Shown here piece by piece: positions 1-8,192 of a DNA stretch of 64,000 nt (position 1 is its first letter; each line of letters opens with the position of its first letter). Made by a program: the position numbers and the translations under genes. The notes under the pieces were generated by a model. It was not told the DNA's origin and searched no databases. It saw nothing but the letters and a program-made list of their open reading frames with translations. This DNA is from Saprospiraceae bacterium. Lineage in GTDB: Bacteria; Bacteroidota; Bacteroidia; Chitinophagales; Saprospiraceae. Location of the stretch: NCBI GenBank assembly GCA_041392805.1, contig JAWKLJ010000002.1, positions 3,689,276 through 3,753,275 of the forward strand, given 5' to 3'.

Positions 1-22
1 CGCTGTTGATTATCTTTGGCAT
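1..22 (-). CDS. possible start of a third gene in the CHAT-STAND operon (partial)
   Basis: An ATG lies 8 bases after the stop codon of the STAND gene on the minus strand and opens a frame reading MPKIINS before the window ends. The close spacing would fit a third cotranscribed gene, but seven codons prove nothing. No function can be assigned. Confidence 0.25.
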
Positions 23-30
23 AATCTTAA

Positions 31-1917
31 TTACTTAAACTCTTCATATAAACGTTCCAAATAAAGTTGCAGGTATGTCAAATTGATCTTACCATCTTCT
101 TCACTTACATTTTGAATGATACGGCGGATGATATCGTCATGTTCTACCGTCATATCTGCATCTTTCAATAAATGGGTAATAATGGAATGAGTTGTTTTTT
201 CATCCACATGCCTAATTCTCACCTGTTCCTCCAGGATGTTGGGAATAAAAGCCTCCAGGTCTTGTAGCTGAGAAAAAAATTCATCTCTGACAACAATGAT
301 GAGGTCTACATTTCTCCTGGCCTCTAACAAGTTAGCGATGTGAAGGTACAAGCGCAATAACTCTTCTTGTTGTTGCACCCAAATAAAAAATTCTTCAAAT
401 TGGTCCAGAATAATAATCTTTCTCTCCAATAATTCGGGTGGTTTTTCCTGCCATTGAAAGGCCAATTCCAGGAACAAGGGCTCTTCGCCCTCATTCGGCT
501 CCATTGCCAGCATTCGTTTCACCAATACGGAGTCGATAATTTCTCGGCTGGATCGGATGTAGGCAACCTGGTATAATTGCTCAATCCGCGGCATTAAACC
601 CGCGCAAACCAGGGATGTTTTGCCTACGCCAAGTGGTCCAAAGACCAGGGTGGTCCGGGCCCCCAATTCATTGACAACCTTATCAAATAAGTCCTTTAAT
701 TCCAGTTCTCTCCCATAAAAATGAGGAGCCATACTGCTCGGATAGGGTTCGAAACCAACGAATGGGCTATGGGGTTTATCATCAGTTGCCAGCACCTTGG
801 GCATGGGAATACCTTGTGGCCGAACGCCAAATATTTCTGCTGCCAGGCTATCATGGCTCAACTCAAACTGATCATTGTCTAAAGGACGGAGGATTCTCCG
901 GTTGACAAAGAATTCCAGGTAAATATTCAACCGGGAAATGCTCATATCTGGCACCAAGGCGACCAGATCATGCCTATTAACGGGGACTTTGGTGCCTTTT
1001 TCTGATACAAATAACTTCAGCCAGCGCATCGCAAAATCTCGTCGATCCACCTCTTTGGCAAAAATAGCAAGTTGCTCTTCCAAGAAATCAGCTAAAACAT
1101 CATCAATGCTACCGACCTTTTTGACCAAATCAACATCGAAAACAATATGATCGGGGTTTTCTTCGGCTGCCAATCGGTACATTTTATCTAAAAAAACCTG
1201 TAAATAGGTCAATTGAACCCGGCCTCCACCGGCGGTGACATTATCAATGATGTCATCTGCTATTTCTTCATAACAAAGTTCGATGTTAAACTTAGGATTA
1301 GCCGCAGTGGAAATGATGACTTCGCGGGCATTCGATCGGGTCATGGGTTCTATTCGAAGTCGTTTTTCAAAAAGCGTGGGTACTTCTTTTTCGAAACCCG
1401 ACAAACGGGCGAGGTATTCTTCTCGCATCACAATAATAATCTTACAAGGCAGGTCCTTTAGCAATAAGGTTTTGATAGATTCGATAAAATCGCGTTGTTC
1501 CTCTTCCTTTCCTAAAATAAAAAGCTCTTCAAATTGATCGAAAATAAGGTAAATCGGACGGAGAAAATCCATGTATAGGGAATGTACCATTTGCGACAAG
1601 GTATAATCCTTTTCAAAAGATTTTTTTTCATCCTTAGCCCTTAACTCCCTTAAAATAGCCTTGTTAATATTTTCTTGCCGACGAATATAAATATCAAACC
1701 AATCACTGGAATCGAAACAATTGGCCAAACCACAGCGAATAATACTGGTTTTACCCGTCCCTGACATACCGTAGACCAAAATGAGGTTGGTATGAAAAGA
1801 CATTTTATACAATTCCTGCACTTCTGCTTCACGTCCAAAAAAGATATCTCCATCTTCTTTTTGGTAGGCATCCAAAAATTTAAACGGTGATTGATATGTG
1901 CTAACTGAATTGTCCAT
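31..1917 (-). CDS. tandem STAND-type P-loop NTPase (two nSTAND modules)
   Basis: 628 aa, predicted cytosolic. The N-terminus (PFKFLDAYQ...DIFFGREAEVQEL) is the classic entry to a novel-STAND NTPase. Module 1 has Walker A GMSGTGKTS (res. 50-58), Walker B LIFDQFEELF (124-133), a sensor-like MREEYLARL and a winged-helix-like stretch to about 365. Module 2 repeats the plan: GREELE-like entry near 402, Walker A GPLGVGKTS (427-435), Walker B IIILDQFEEFF (501-511) and VRDEFF. It stops soon after the NLTYLQLYLERLY motif, where module 1 continues into its winged helix, so module 2 is shorter. No TPR or WD40 sensor repeats follow. The ATG directly follows the TAA of the CHAT gene, so the two are probably translationally coupled. 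STAND NTPases act as ligand-triggered oligomerising switches; here the likely partner is the CHAT protease. The trigger is unknown. Confidence 0.88.
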   Translation of the reverse strand: MDNSVSTYQSPFKFLDAYQKEDGDIFFGREAEVQELYKMSFHTNLILVYGMSGTGKTSIIRCGLANCFDSSDWFDIYIRRQENINKAILRELRAKDEKKSFEKDYTLSQMVHSLYMDFLRPIYLIFDQFEELFILGKEEEQRDFIESIKTLLLKDLPCKIIIVMREEYLARLSGFEKEVPTLFEKRLRIEPMTRSNAREVIISTAANPKFNIELCYEEIADDIIDNVTAGGGRVQLTYLQVFLDKMYRLAAEENPDHIVFDVDLVKKVGSIDDVLADFLEEQLAIFAKEVDRRDFAMRWLKLFVSEKGTKVPVNRHDLVALVPDMSISRLNIYLEFFVNRRILRPLDNDQFELSHDSLAAEIFGVRPQGIPMPKVLATDDKPHSPFVGFEPYPSSMAPHFYGRELELKDLFDKVVNELGARTTLVFGPLGVGKTSLVCAGLMPRIEQLYQVAYIRSSREIIDSVLVKRMLAMEPNEGEEPLFLELAFQWQEKPPELLERKIIILDQFEEFFIWVQQQEELLRLYLHIANLLEARRNVDLIIVVRDEFFSQLQDLEAFIPNILEEQVRIRHVDEKTTHSIITHLLKDADMTVEHDDIIRRIIQNVSEEDGKINLTYLQLYLERLYEEFK

Positions 1918-3636
1918 TTATCCCATTTCTAAGATACGTAAAAAGGTATTAAATTCGATACTTACATCTTCGTATTTATTCGGCCCTATCAGGAGTTCGT
2001 CTTTCAAATTATCGAAAAGTATAAACCCAAATCGTTCTTTTTCTCGAAACTGAAAGAAAAACAACTTTGAATTTGGTTGTCCTAGTAAAGCATTTTCATC
2101 AATAATGAAGGGAGAGAGATTCAAAAAAGGATGGACCTCTTCTTCATTTTTCAGCAATACGACAGCATGATTATCTGTATAATGCTTAGCCACCAAAACA
2201 TCATCCAGTACGCCAAATGCAGCCGTTATTTTATCCAAAATAACCAAATGGTGTCTAAAAATTGGCGGCTGATGACGTTTTTTCAACAAATCAATATTCT
2301 TGATGGTAGCCAAAGTATATTTAGCGCTAAATCCCAGGTGCTTGAATAGTTCGCATAAGTGATCCTCTGCCTGTACACAGAAACTTTCGATCTCATCTGC
2401 TGCCACCACTCCCTGCAATTCCACTTTCATTTCCTCGAGAAAAAGGTGAGCTCTATAAAAGATACTATCTTGATAAAATTCCGTTCGCAATTGGTCAAAT
2501 TCTTCGATAAATAATTCCCCTTCATTTAGCTGTAGCAAATCGCTTATGGCTTTGATGAGGTTGATATAATTATATCGATTTTCCCGATCGCGGTCCAGGG
2601 AAAAGAAGGCTTTAATTTCTGTCAAGGGCGCTTCCTCCCATTTGAAGTTTGGATTTTGGTGGTAGGTATCCCATAATTGGCCCATCATTATAAAAGCAAG
2701 AACCTTGCCAGCTACCTGATAAACATTGACAATTTTTTCCAGGCGTGCCGTACTTAATTCTTCTGATAAGAGCAGTTTGCGTAAATGGGTGCCAATGGGT
2801 GTCGGGAAAGAATCAATGACCGCAACGCGCAGGTCGCGAATTTTAGGGGCTTTGTCTTTCGCTCTGGCCTCTTGGATCAAGGAAGCAATGTTTTTAGAGA
2901 AGGGAGCGGTCGCATTGGCAATCGTTTCAATTAACTTCTGGTTGATAGAAGCTGGATTGGGATAACTGATGGCGGCCCCTCTGATGATGATAGAAGCCGC
3001 ACTTTCGATGGGTAGCTTCCATTGCAGCACAGCTTCTTGTTCGGGTTGAATGTAGAGCCCCCAGGGTAAACCGATTTTGGGGTCAGGTGCTTCTCCAATT
3101 CCTCTATAAATGCCGATGGCAGCACCAGATTTCATCAAATAATCTGCTGCGGCTAATTTAAAGGCTGCTTCCAGACTATGCTTGGAGGCCAATGATTTGT
3201 AGAAAATGTCGGCAAAAGCTTTGGCACTGCTGTCCTCAATAGGAACACTGGTGGCGATGACCGCAGGTATCCCAGCATCAAACAACATTTGGACCTGCGC
3301 CTGGGTGGAACAACCATTTAAAAAAACGAGCTTCAGGTCTGTCTGAAGCGCTAATAACTGCGCTAATCCGTCTGAGTTGGCGGCTTGGTCAGCCAAAAGA
3401 ATTTTGGTGCTTTCTGCATGCCCACCATAATGAAAGATCAAGATGCGATCTTTGAACTCAGCTACATAATTGCTGAGGTCCTTTATCGTGGCAGATGGCT
3501 CTGAAAACAATTGAAAATATTGTTTACTCGCAAGGGGTATCAATTGTGCCGTAATAGCTTTCCGCTCCTCCTCTAGCAAGGGAAGATGTTTATCCTTATC
3601 ATTAGCAAATGCTAGAAAAACAAGGGGAAGCTTCAT
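1918..3636 (-). CDS. CHAT domain (caspase-like) protease
   Basis: 572 aa, no signal peptide. Residues 1 to about 165 form a CHAT domain: the His motif FHYGGHAES (His73) and the Cys motif VFLNGCST (Cys109) give the caspase-type His/Cys dyad, followed by AGIPAVIATSVPIEDSSAKAF, a typical CHAT strand-helix signature. The remaining ~400 residues are mainly helical, contain no repeats I recognise, and end in a beta-rich tail. Known relatives are peptidases activated in bacterial signalling or immunity (for example TPR-CHAT partnered with gRAMP). The gene is followed without a gap by a tandem STAND NTPase, which suggests a sensor (STAND) and effector (CHAT) pair. The domain call is firm. The substrate and the biological role are inference. 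Confidence 0.88.
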   Translation of the reverse strand: MKLPLVFLAFANDKDKHLPLLEEERKAITAQLIPLASKQYFQLFSEPSATIKDLSNYVAEFKDRILIFHYGGHAESTKILLADQAANSDGLAQLLALQTDLKLVFLNGCSTQAQVQMLFDAGIPAVIATSVPIEDSSAKAFADIFYKSLASKHSLEAAFKLAAADYLMKSGAAIGIYRGIGEAPDPKIGLPWGLYIQPEQEAVLQWKLPIESAASIIIRGAAISYPNPASINQKLIETIANATAPFSKNIASLIQEARAKDKAPKIRDLRVAVIDSFPTPIGTHLRKLLLSEELSTARLEKIVNVYQVAGKVLAFIMMGQLWDTYHQNPNFKWEEAPLTEIKAFFSLDRDRENRYNYINLIKAISDLLQLNEGELFIEEFDQLRTEFYQDSIFYRAHLFLEEMKVELQGVVAADEIESFCVQAEDHLCELFKHLGFSAKYTLATIKNIDLLKKRHQPPIFRHHLVILDKITAAFGVLDDVLVAKHYTDNHAVVLLKNEEEVHPFLNLSPFIIDENALLGQPNSKLFFFQFREKERFGFILFDNLKDELLIGPNKYEDVSIEFNTFLRILEMG

Positions 3637-3924
3637 GTATTGAATAAATAAGGTTTAAGTCTAATCAACAACATTTAATAATAACGATTAATTCCGCTCA
3701 AAGTTGGATGATTAGTCAATCGCCAATTTCGTTCCTTTAAAAGTTCACCAAGGCTGCTTGCTGATTTTCGATAGGCACGATAGACCATCAATCTTTGAAA
3801 ACCTGATCTTGTCCGATCCTAAACTAGGAACATGGAGCCTTAAAAATGAGGACATAAAACGTGAATATAAAAAATATATTTTAGCATGCATACGTTTGTT
3901 ATTGATAACTAAACCATCCAACCT

Positions 3925-4245
3925 ATGATGAAAGCTACGATTGATTGTACAAATGGCAAAATATTTTGCGCCGGTTATGGACCCAAAAGCACAGCTCAAT
4001 TGGCTTTGGTCTCAGATTTGCCGATCCCTCCCCCATCTAATGCCAGAATTGTCTATACCTGGACGGCCGATCACCCCAACCAAAGTTGGACCTGGGGAAC
4101 TGGCGCGCCAGAACAATCGGTCCCTATTCGCTGGCCTGGGGAATATGTTATTCAAGTAAAAATCACCTATTATTTGCCAAATAGAACCCGACCTTTTGCG
4201 GCATTTTGGTCAAATAAGGTAGCTGTGAGCGGAGAAAACTGCTAA
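3925..4245 (+). CDS. small hypothetical protein next to the CHAT operon
   Basis: 106 aa, no signal peptide or membrane segment. It is rich in Trp and beta-forming residues (YTWTADHPNQSWTWG, WPGEYVIQVKITYYL), which resembles one Ig- or PKD-like beta sandwich, but I do not recognise the family. It has two Cys near the N-terminus (DCTNGKIFCAG) and one at the C-terminus. It is transcribed divergently from the CHAT gene, with about 290 bases between them, and ends just before an inverted-repeat element. A functional link to the CHAT-STAND pair is possible but unsupported beyond position. Confidence 0.5.
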   Translation: MMKATIDCTNGKIFCAGYGPKSTAQLALVSDLPIPPPSNARIVYTWTADHPNQSWTWGTGAPEQSVPIRWPGEYVIQVKITYYLPNRTRPFAAFWSNKVAVSGENC

Positions 4246-4256
4246 TAGCCAGCAAT

Positions 4257-4381
4257 AAAATAAATGATACAACTTTTGATTTGCTAAAATTTTCAAAGCA
4301 ACTGACAGAAAGGAGGTTGTGTGAAAATATTCGCGAATCTTTGAAAAAAGTGGCAGCATTTATTTCCGTCAAACTACTAAT
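4257..4381. repeat. inverted-repeat (MITE-like) element family A, copy 1
   Basis: About 125 bases, nearly identical in reverse orientation to 10988-11110. Its ends are inverted repeats: aaataaatgatacaactttt at the left matches the reverse complement of the right end (aaaaagtggcagcatttatt) with few mismatches. The inner part has ttcgcgaa and tttgaaaa tracts. The stop codon of gmhB lies inside its right border. No transposase is encoded. Confidence 0.8.
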
Positions 4382-4943
4382 TCCAGCCAGCCTTCAGTTT
4401 TTCGGCCAATTCGGGCAGTCCATCGACCCTGAGGTCGATCTGTAAACCTTCTGCAATAGCCAGTTCAAGCGCCGTTTTTTCGTCTGCTTTGGACTGGACC
4501 AATACCGTTTTCATACCCAGGCTCTGGCCAAATTGTAGGTCGGAAATAGAATCGCCGACCATGATCGATTGCTGGAAATCAATCTCAGGAAAATCTTGTT
4601 GGGCTTGTAGGGCCATGGCAGGGTTCGGTTTGCGGCAGTTGCCCACTTTTGAGGAAAGATCTGGGCAAAAATAAATGGCATCGATTCGACCTCCCTCAGA
4701 GGCGATGGCTTGTTGCATTTGTTGATGAATGGCCGTCAGCTGATCGGTGCTCATCATGCCTTTGCCAATTCCTTGCTGATTGGTAACAATGATAATCCGA
4801 TCGAATAGTAATGAAAACTGCTTAATTGCCTCCAAAACACCAGGCAAAAAATGGAAAGCCGACCAGGATTGGACATAGTCACCAGGAGGGCGTCGGTTGA
4901 TGACGCCGTCGCGGTCGAGGAAGAGGGTTTTCGTTTTTTTCAT
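4377..4943 (-). CDS. gmhB: D-glycero-D-manno-heptose 1,7-bisphosphate 7-phosphatase
   Basis: 188 aa HAD-superfamily (HAD-IIIA) phosphatase. LFLDRDGVINRR supplies the nucleophile Asp10 and acid/base Asp12, IIVTNQQGIGKGM is motif II, CRKPNPAM supplies the motif III Lys, and MVGDSISDLQFG is motif IV. It removes the 7-phosphate of heptose bisphosphate in the ADP-heptose route for lipopolysaccharide. The zinc loop is short (FCPDLSSKVGNCRKP): it has two Cys but lacks the His and third Cys of the E. coli enzyme, so metal binding may be altered or lost. The start codon directly abuts the gmhA stop, showing a gmhA-gmhB operon. Histidinol-phosphatase-type activity is a less likely alternative. Confidence 0.88.
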   Translation of the reverse strand: MKKTKTLFLDRDGVINRRPPGDYVQSWSAFHFLPGVLEAIKQFSLLFDRIIIVTNQQGIGKGMMSTDQLTAIHQQMQQAIASEGGRIDAIYFCPDLSSKVGNCRKPNPAMALQAQQDFPEIDFQQSIMVGDSISDLQFGQSLGMKTVLVQSKADEKTALELAIAEGLQIDLRVDGLPELAEKLKAGWN

Positions 4944-5528
4944 TTAATGCTTATTTCCAAACATACCTGTCTCTACCAATTCACAGATCAAATGGCCAAT
5001 CATCATATGGCATTCTTGGATTCGGGGGGTGTCATCAGAGGGAACTTGGATATGCCAATGGCAAAGGCCGAGCATTTGACCACCTTTGGCGCCAGTCATA
5101 CCAACGGTTTTCATCCCTATAGCTTGAGCGGCAACCAGTGCTTTGACGACATTGGGTGAATTTCCGGAGGTGGATAAGCCAAAGAGGAGGTCTCCTTCCT
5201 TTCCTGCGGCTCGGGTCATGCGGGCGAAGACTTCATCATAGCCATAGTCATTGGCAACCGCCGTGATAAAGGAAGTGTTTGCATTTAGCGCCTCTGAAAA
5301 AAGCGGAGGGCGGTCAAAATAAAAGCGGCCGGAGAGTTCAGCGGCCAGGTGCTGGGCATCGGCGGCGCTCCCGCCATTACCACAAAAAAGGACTTTCCCG
5401 CCCTTTTTAAAGACGGCTATACATTCTTCAACAATTTCTGCTATTATTTGCAATAGCCGCTGGTCGGCTAAAACGGCTTGTTTGGTGGCGATACTTTGGC
5501 TAATTACTGCTATAATCCGGGGATGCAT
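4944..5528 (-). CDS. gmhA: D-sedoheptulose 7-phosphate isomerase
   Basis: 194 aa SIS-domain protein of normal GmhA length. Signature stretches are VLFCGNGGSAADAQHLAAEL (phosphosugar-binding loop), GLSTSGNSPNVVKAL, and near the C-terminus IQECHMMIGHLICELVE, which carries the conserved catalytic Glu and His. It converts sedoheptulose 7-phosphate to D-glycero-D-manno-heptose 7-phosphate, the first step of ADP-heptose synthesis in the cytosol. It is immediately followed by gmhB, the third step, and preceded by glycosyltransferases, as expected of an envelope-sugar operon. Confidence 0.93.
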   Translation of the reverse strand: MHPRIIAVISQSIATKQAVLADQRLLQIIAEIVEECIAVFKKGGKVLFCGNGGSAADAQHLAAELSGRFYFDRPPLFSEALNANTSFITAVANDYGYDEVFARMTRAAGKEGDLLFGLSTSGNSPNVVKALVAAQAIGMKTVGMTGAKGGQMLGLCHWHIQVPSDDTPRIQECHMMIGHLICELVETGMFGNKH

Positions 5529-5537
5529 GGGTTGAAT

Positions 5538-6032
5538 TTATTGAGCAAATTTGAAAAACAAAAGGGCAACGACTAGGATAACTAAAAATTCTAACACATC
5601 TCCGATCATTTTGCTTTTCACCCGAAGATTGATCAGCGATAAAACAGAAACGATAAACCCGCCTGCCGAGTAAAATCCAATCAGGCCATAGCGCGGTTTT
5701 TCTGCCCCATTTACCTCAAACCAGTTCAGGAATTGCATAGTGACCAGATACAGGGCTATGCCTAAAGCGGCTATACCTACACCACCCAGGATGAGTTTGA
5801 TGGCTTCCATTTTGTGTTCCAGCTTATTCATGGCCCGGAGGGTGCTGGTAATCACGACCCAAAAGAGCAGCAAACTGAGGCCCGTCTTTACGCCATTTGT
5901 CCAGGCAGTGGGTTCTCCGAAAAGCTTTGGAAAAAGCAGTTCCAATACAATTAAGAGAATAGCCAATAAGATACCGGAGATAAGGATGGATTTGCCCAAA
6001 ACCTGGTTTTCGGTTGCGCCTGATTTTGTCAT
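5538..6032 (-). CDS. four-helix integral membrane protein of unknown function
   Basis: 164 aa with about four predicted membrane helices (around residues 14-34, 48-63, 80-102 and 124-162). I do not recognise the family. A polar linker GAEKPRYGLIGF separates the third helix from the last pair. It lies 9 bases upstream of gmhA and 41 bases after the GT4 gene, all on one strand, so it probably belongs to the same envelope-glycan transcript. A role in lipid-linked sugar transfer would be speculation. Confidence 0.75.
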   Translation of the reverse strand: MTKSGATENQVLGKSILISGILLAILLIVLELLFPKLFGEPTAWTNGVKTGLSLLLFWVVITSTLRAMNKLEHKMEAIKLILGGVGIAALGIALYLVTMQFLNWFEVNGAEKPRYGLIGFYSAGGFIVSVLSLINLRVKSKMIGDVLEFLVILVVALLFFKFAQ

Positions 6033-6073
6033 GTTTTATTTGTTATTTGGTGGACAAGATAGGGTTTTCTCCT

Positions 6074-7201
6074 TTATTTGCCTATGGCTTTTATTCCTTG
6101 GGTCATGTTGCTCCAGGAGAAACGTGCTTTAGCTTGTTTCAGGTAAGGTTGAAAAGTTGCGGCCCGTTTGTTTTGAAAGAAGTCGACCAGGGCATTGGCA
6201 ATGGCATCCGGGGATACTTCCACTACATAGCCGACTTTACCATCTTCTACGATCTCCGGCAGTCCGCCTACTTTGGTGACCAGCATGGGTTTTTCAAAGT
6301 GGTAGGCGATCTGGGAAATGCCGCTTTGAGTGGCGGAGCGGTAAGGTTGCACCACCAAGGATGCTGCCGCAAAGTAGTACTTGACTTCCTGGTTCGAAAT
6401 GAACTGGGTTTTCAGGACCACACTTTCAGTCAGGTCATTCGCTTTGATGAATTGCTCATAGGTATCCGCCTGGTCGTAATATTCTCCTGCAATAATTAAT
6501 TTGATGCCCAGGTTCCGAACAGCAGGCTGGGCCAGGGCTTCCAACAAGAGGTCCAGGCCCTTGTATTTTCGGATGAAGCCAAAAAACAGGATGTATTCGT
6601 GTTCGGGCTTAAGCTGCAAAGCTTGTAAACCTTCGGCTCTGGATACGGCAGCCCCATAGTTATCATAAATAGGATGTGGCAGGAAGGCGACAGGTTTTGT
6701 TGTCGAAAATTGTCGGATATCCGCTTCAACGGAGCGCGACATGACGACACAAGCATCAACCGGCTGCAAAAAATAGGCAGTAAACAAACGGTCACCGGGT
6801 CTTTTCTCATGCGGAATAACGTTGTCCGTAATGGCAACTACTTTGGTATGCTGGTTTGATTTGGCGATTCTCAGGATAGTGCCTAGACAAGGTCCCATAA
6901 AGGGTAACCAAAAACGCACAATGATGAGATCGGGGCGGAGGTTTTTAATGCGAAAACCGACTTGTAGCCAATTAATGGGGTTGATGGAATTGACAAGGGT
7001 TTCTATTTTTATATTTTTAGGAGCAGGGTCTTCACTGTATTGTGTGGTACCGGGAAACAAAAAGCCTGGATATTGAAGGCTAAAAGAATAAATCACCACT
7101 TCATCGCCTTCTTGTTGAAGTTCCTGGGCCAACCTCTCGGAAAAAGAAGCAATTCCTCCGCGCAAGGGATGGGCCGGAGACAATATTAAAATCTTACGCA
7201 T
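6074..7201 (-). CDS. glycosyltransferase family 4 (GT-B fold)
   Basis: About 375 aa. The N-terminal Rossmann domain begins KILILSPAHPLRGGIASFS with the glycine-rich acceptor-side loop. The C-terminal domain has LFFGFIRKYKGLDLLLEAL and the donor-binding SATQSGISQIAYHFEKPMLV...GGLPEIV segment typical of GT4. I chose the ATG at 7201; a TTG at 7216 in frame is weaker. The start overlaps the stop of the upstream GT2 gene by a few bases, indicating translational coupling. It likely transfers a nucleotide-activated sugar during lipopolysaccharide or exopolysaccharide assembly at the inner membrane. The sugar is unknown. Confidence 0.87.
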   Translation of the reverse strand: MRKILILSPAHPLRGGIASFSERLAQELQQEGDEVVIYSFSLQYPGFLFPGTTQYSEDPAPKNIKIETLVNSINPINWLQVGFRIKNLRPDLIIVRFWLPFMGPCLGTILRIAKSNQHTKVVAITDNVIPHEKRPGDRLFTAYFLQPVDACVVMSRSVEADIRQFSTTKPVAFLPHPIYDNYGAAVSRAEGLQALQLKPEHEYILFFGFIRKYKGLDLLLEALAQPAVRNLGIKLIIAGEYYDQADTYEQFIKANDLTESVVLKTQFISNQEVKYYFAAASLVVQPYRSATQSGISQIAYHFEKPMLVTKVGGLPEIVEDGKVGYVVEVSPDAIANALVDFFQNKRAATFQPYLKQAKARFSWSNMTQGIKAIGK

Positions 7202-8135
7202 TTGTCTTTTTTTCAATCAGGTAGGTATTCCTTTCCGGAGAATTTCGGGAAACTAACTCGGCTAAAAAGCCCGTCAGAAATAATTGAGTCCCTACAATTA
7301 GGAGCAATATCCCAAGGTAAAACAAGGGACGATCGGTGATAAAATATTTTTGATACACCAATTTTTCAATGCTGAGGTATACCAGCATAGCAAAGCCGGC
7401 AAAAGAAGAGAAAAAGCCCATAGTACCAAAAAAATGCATGGGGCGTTTACTGAACTTCCCCACAAAGGTAATGGACATTAAATCCAACAGCCCAATGAGG
7501 CCTCTTTTGATACCACCAAACTTCGTAGAGCCATATTTCCGGGCTTGGTGCGCCACCACCTTTTCACCAATCTGATTAAAACCTGCCCATTTGGCGATCA
7601 ATGGAATATAGCGATGCATTTCACCATATACTTCAATGCTCTTGACGACCTCCTTTCGATAGGCTTTTAGGCCACAATTAAAATCGTGGAGGGGAATACC
7701 ACTCACCCAGCGGGTAGCTGCATTAAAAAATTTAGAAGGAAAAGTTTTGGAAAAAGGATCATGGCGCGTTTTTTTCCAGCCAGAAACGAGGTCAAGACCT
7801 TCTTCCATAATCATTCGGTACAGGCCAGGAATTTCTTCAGGGCTGTCCTGCAAATCGGCATCCATGGTTATCACCACCTCGCCTTTTGCCGCTTCAAATC
7901 CAATATTTAAAGCGGCGGATTTGCCATAATTCCTCCTAAATTTAATGCCTTTAACATTGGGATTCTTCTCTCCCAATTCTTCGATGATTTGCCAGGAAGC
8001 ATCCTTACTCCCGTCATCCACCATAATGATCTCATAAGACCAGGACAATGGCTCCACAACCCGTCGAATCCAGGCTTCCAACTCCGGCAGTGATTCTTCC
8101 TCATTCAACAGTGGAATGACTACTGATAAATTCAT
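7194..8135 (-). CDS. glycosyltransferase family 2 with C-terminal membrane helices (DPM1/GtrB/ArnC-like)
   Basis: 313 aa. It opens with SVVIPLLNEEESLPEL and carries IIMVDDGSKDASW and VITMDADLQDSPEEI, the two Asp motifs of GT2 enzymes that act on polyprenyl phosphate. Two membrane helices follow near residues 230-252 and 268-292, as in GtrB and ArnC. The probable reaction is transfer of a sugar to undecaprenyl phosphate on the cytosolic face. The gene overlaps the following GT4 gene and sits 57 bases after a DUF4199 gene. Confidence 0.9.
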   Translation of the reverse strand: MNLSVVIPLLNEEESLPELEAWIRRVVEPLSWSYEIIMVDDGSKDASWQIIEELGEKNPNVKGIKFRRNYGKSAALNIGFEAAKGEVVITMDADLQDSPEEIPGLYRMIMEEGLDLVSGWKKTRHDPFSKTFPSKFFNAATRWVSGIPLHDFNCGLKAYRKEVVKSIEVYGEMHRYIPLIAKWAGFNQIGEKVVAHQARKYGSTKFGGIKRGLIGLLDLMSITFVGKFSKRPMHFFGTMGFFSSFAGFAMLVYLSIEKLVYQKYFITDRPLFYLGILLLIVGTQLFLTGFLAELVSRNSPERNTYLIEKKTNA

Positions 8136-8192
8136 ACAAGCTTTTTATAATGCTTTGACGCAAAATATATTATACTTGGTCAAAACATTCCT

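Noticed and set aside
4163..4372. 69-aa frame on the minus strand, and a similar one at 10931-11146
   Set aside because: Both lie mostly inside copies of repeat family A and share only the repeat-encoded stretch.
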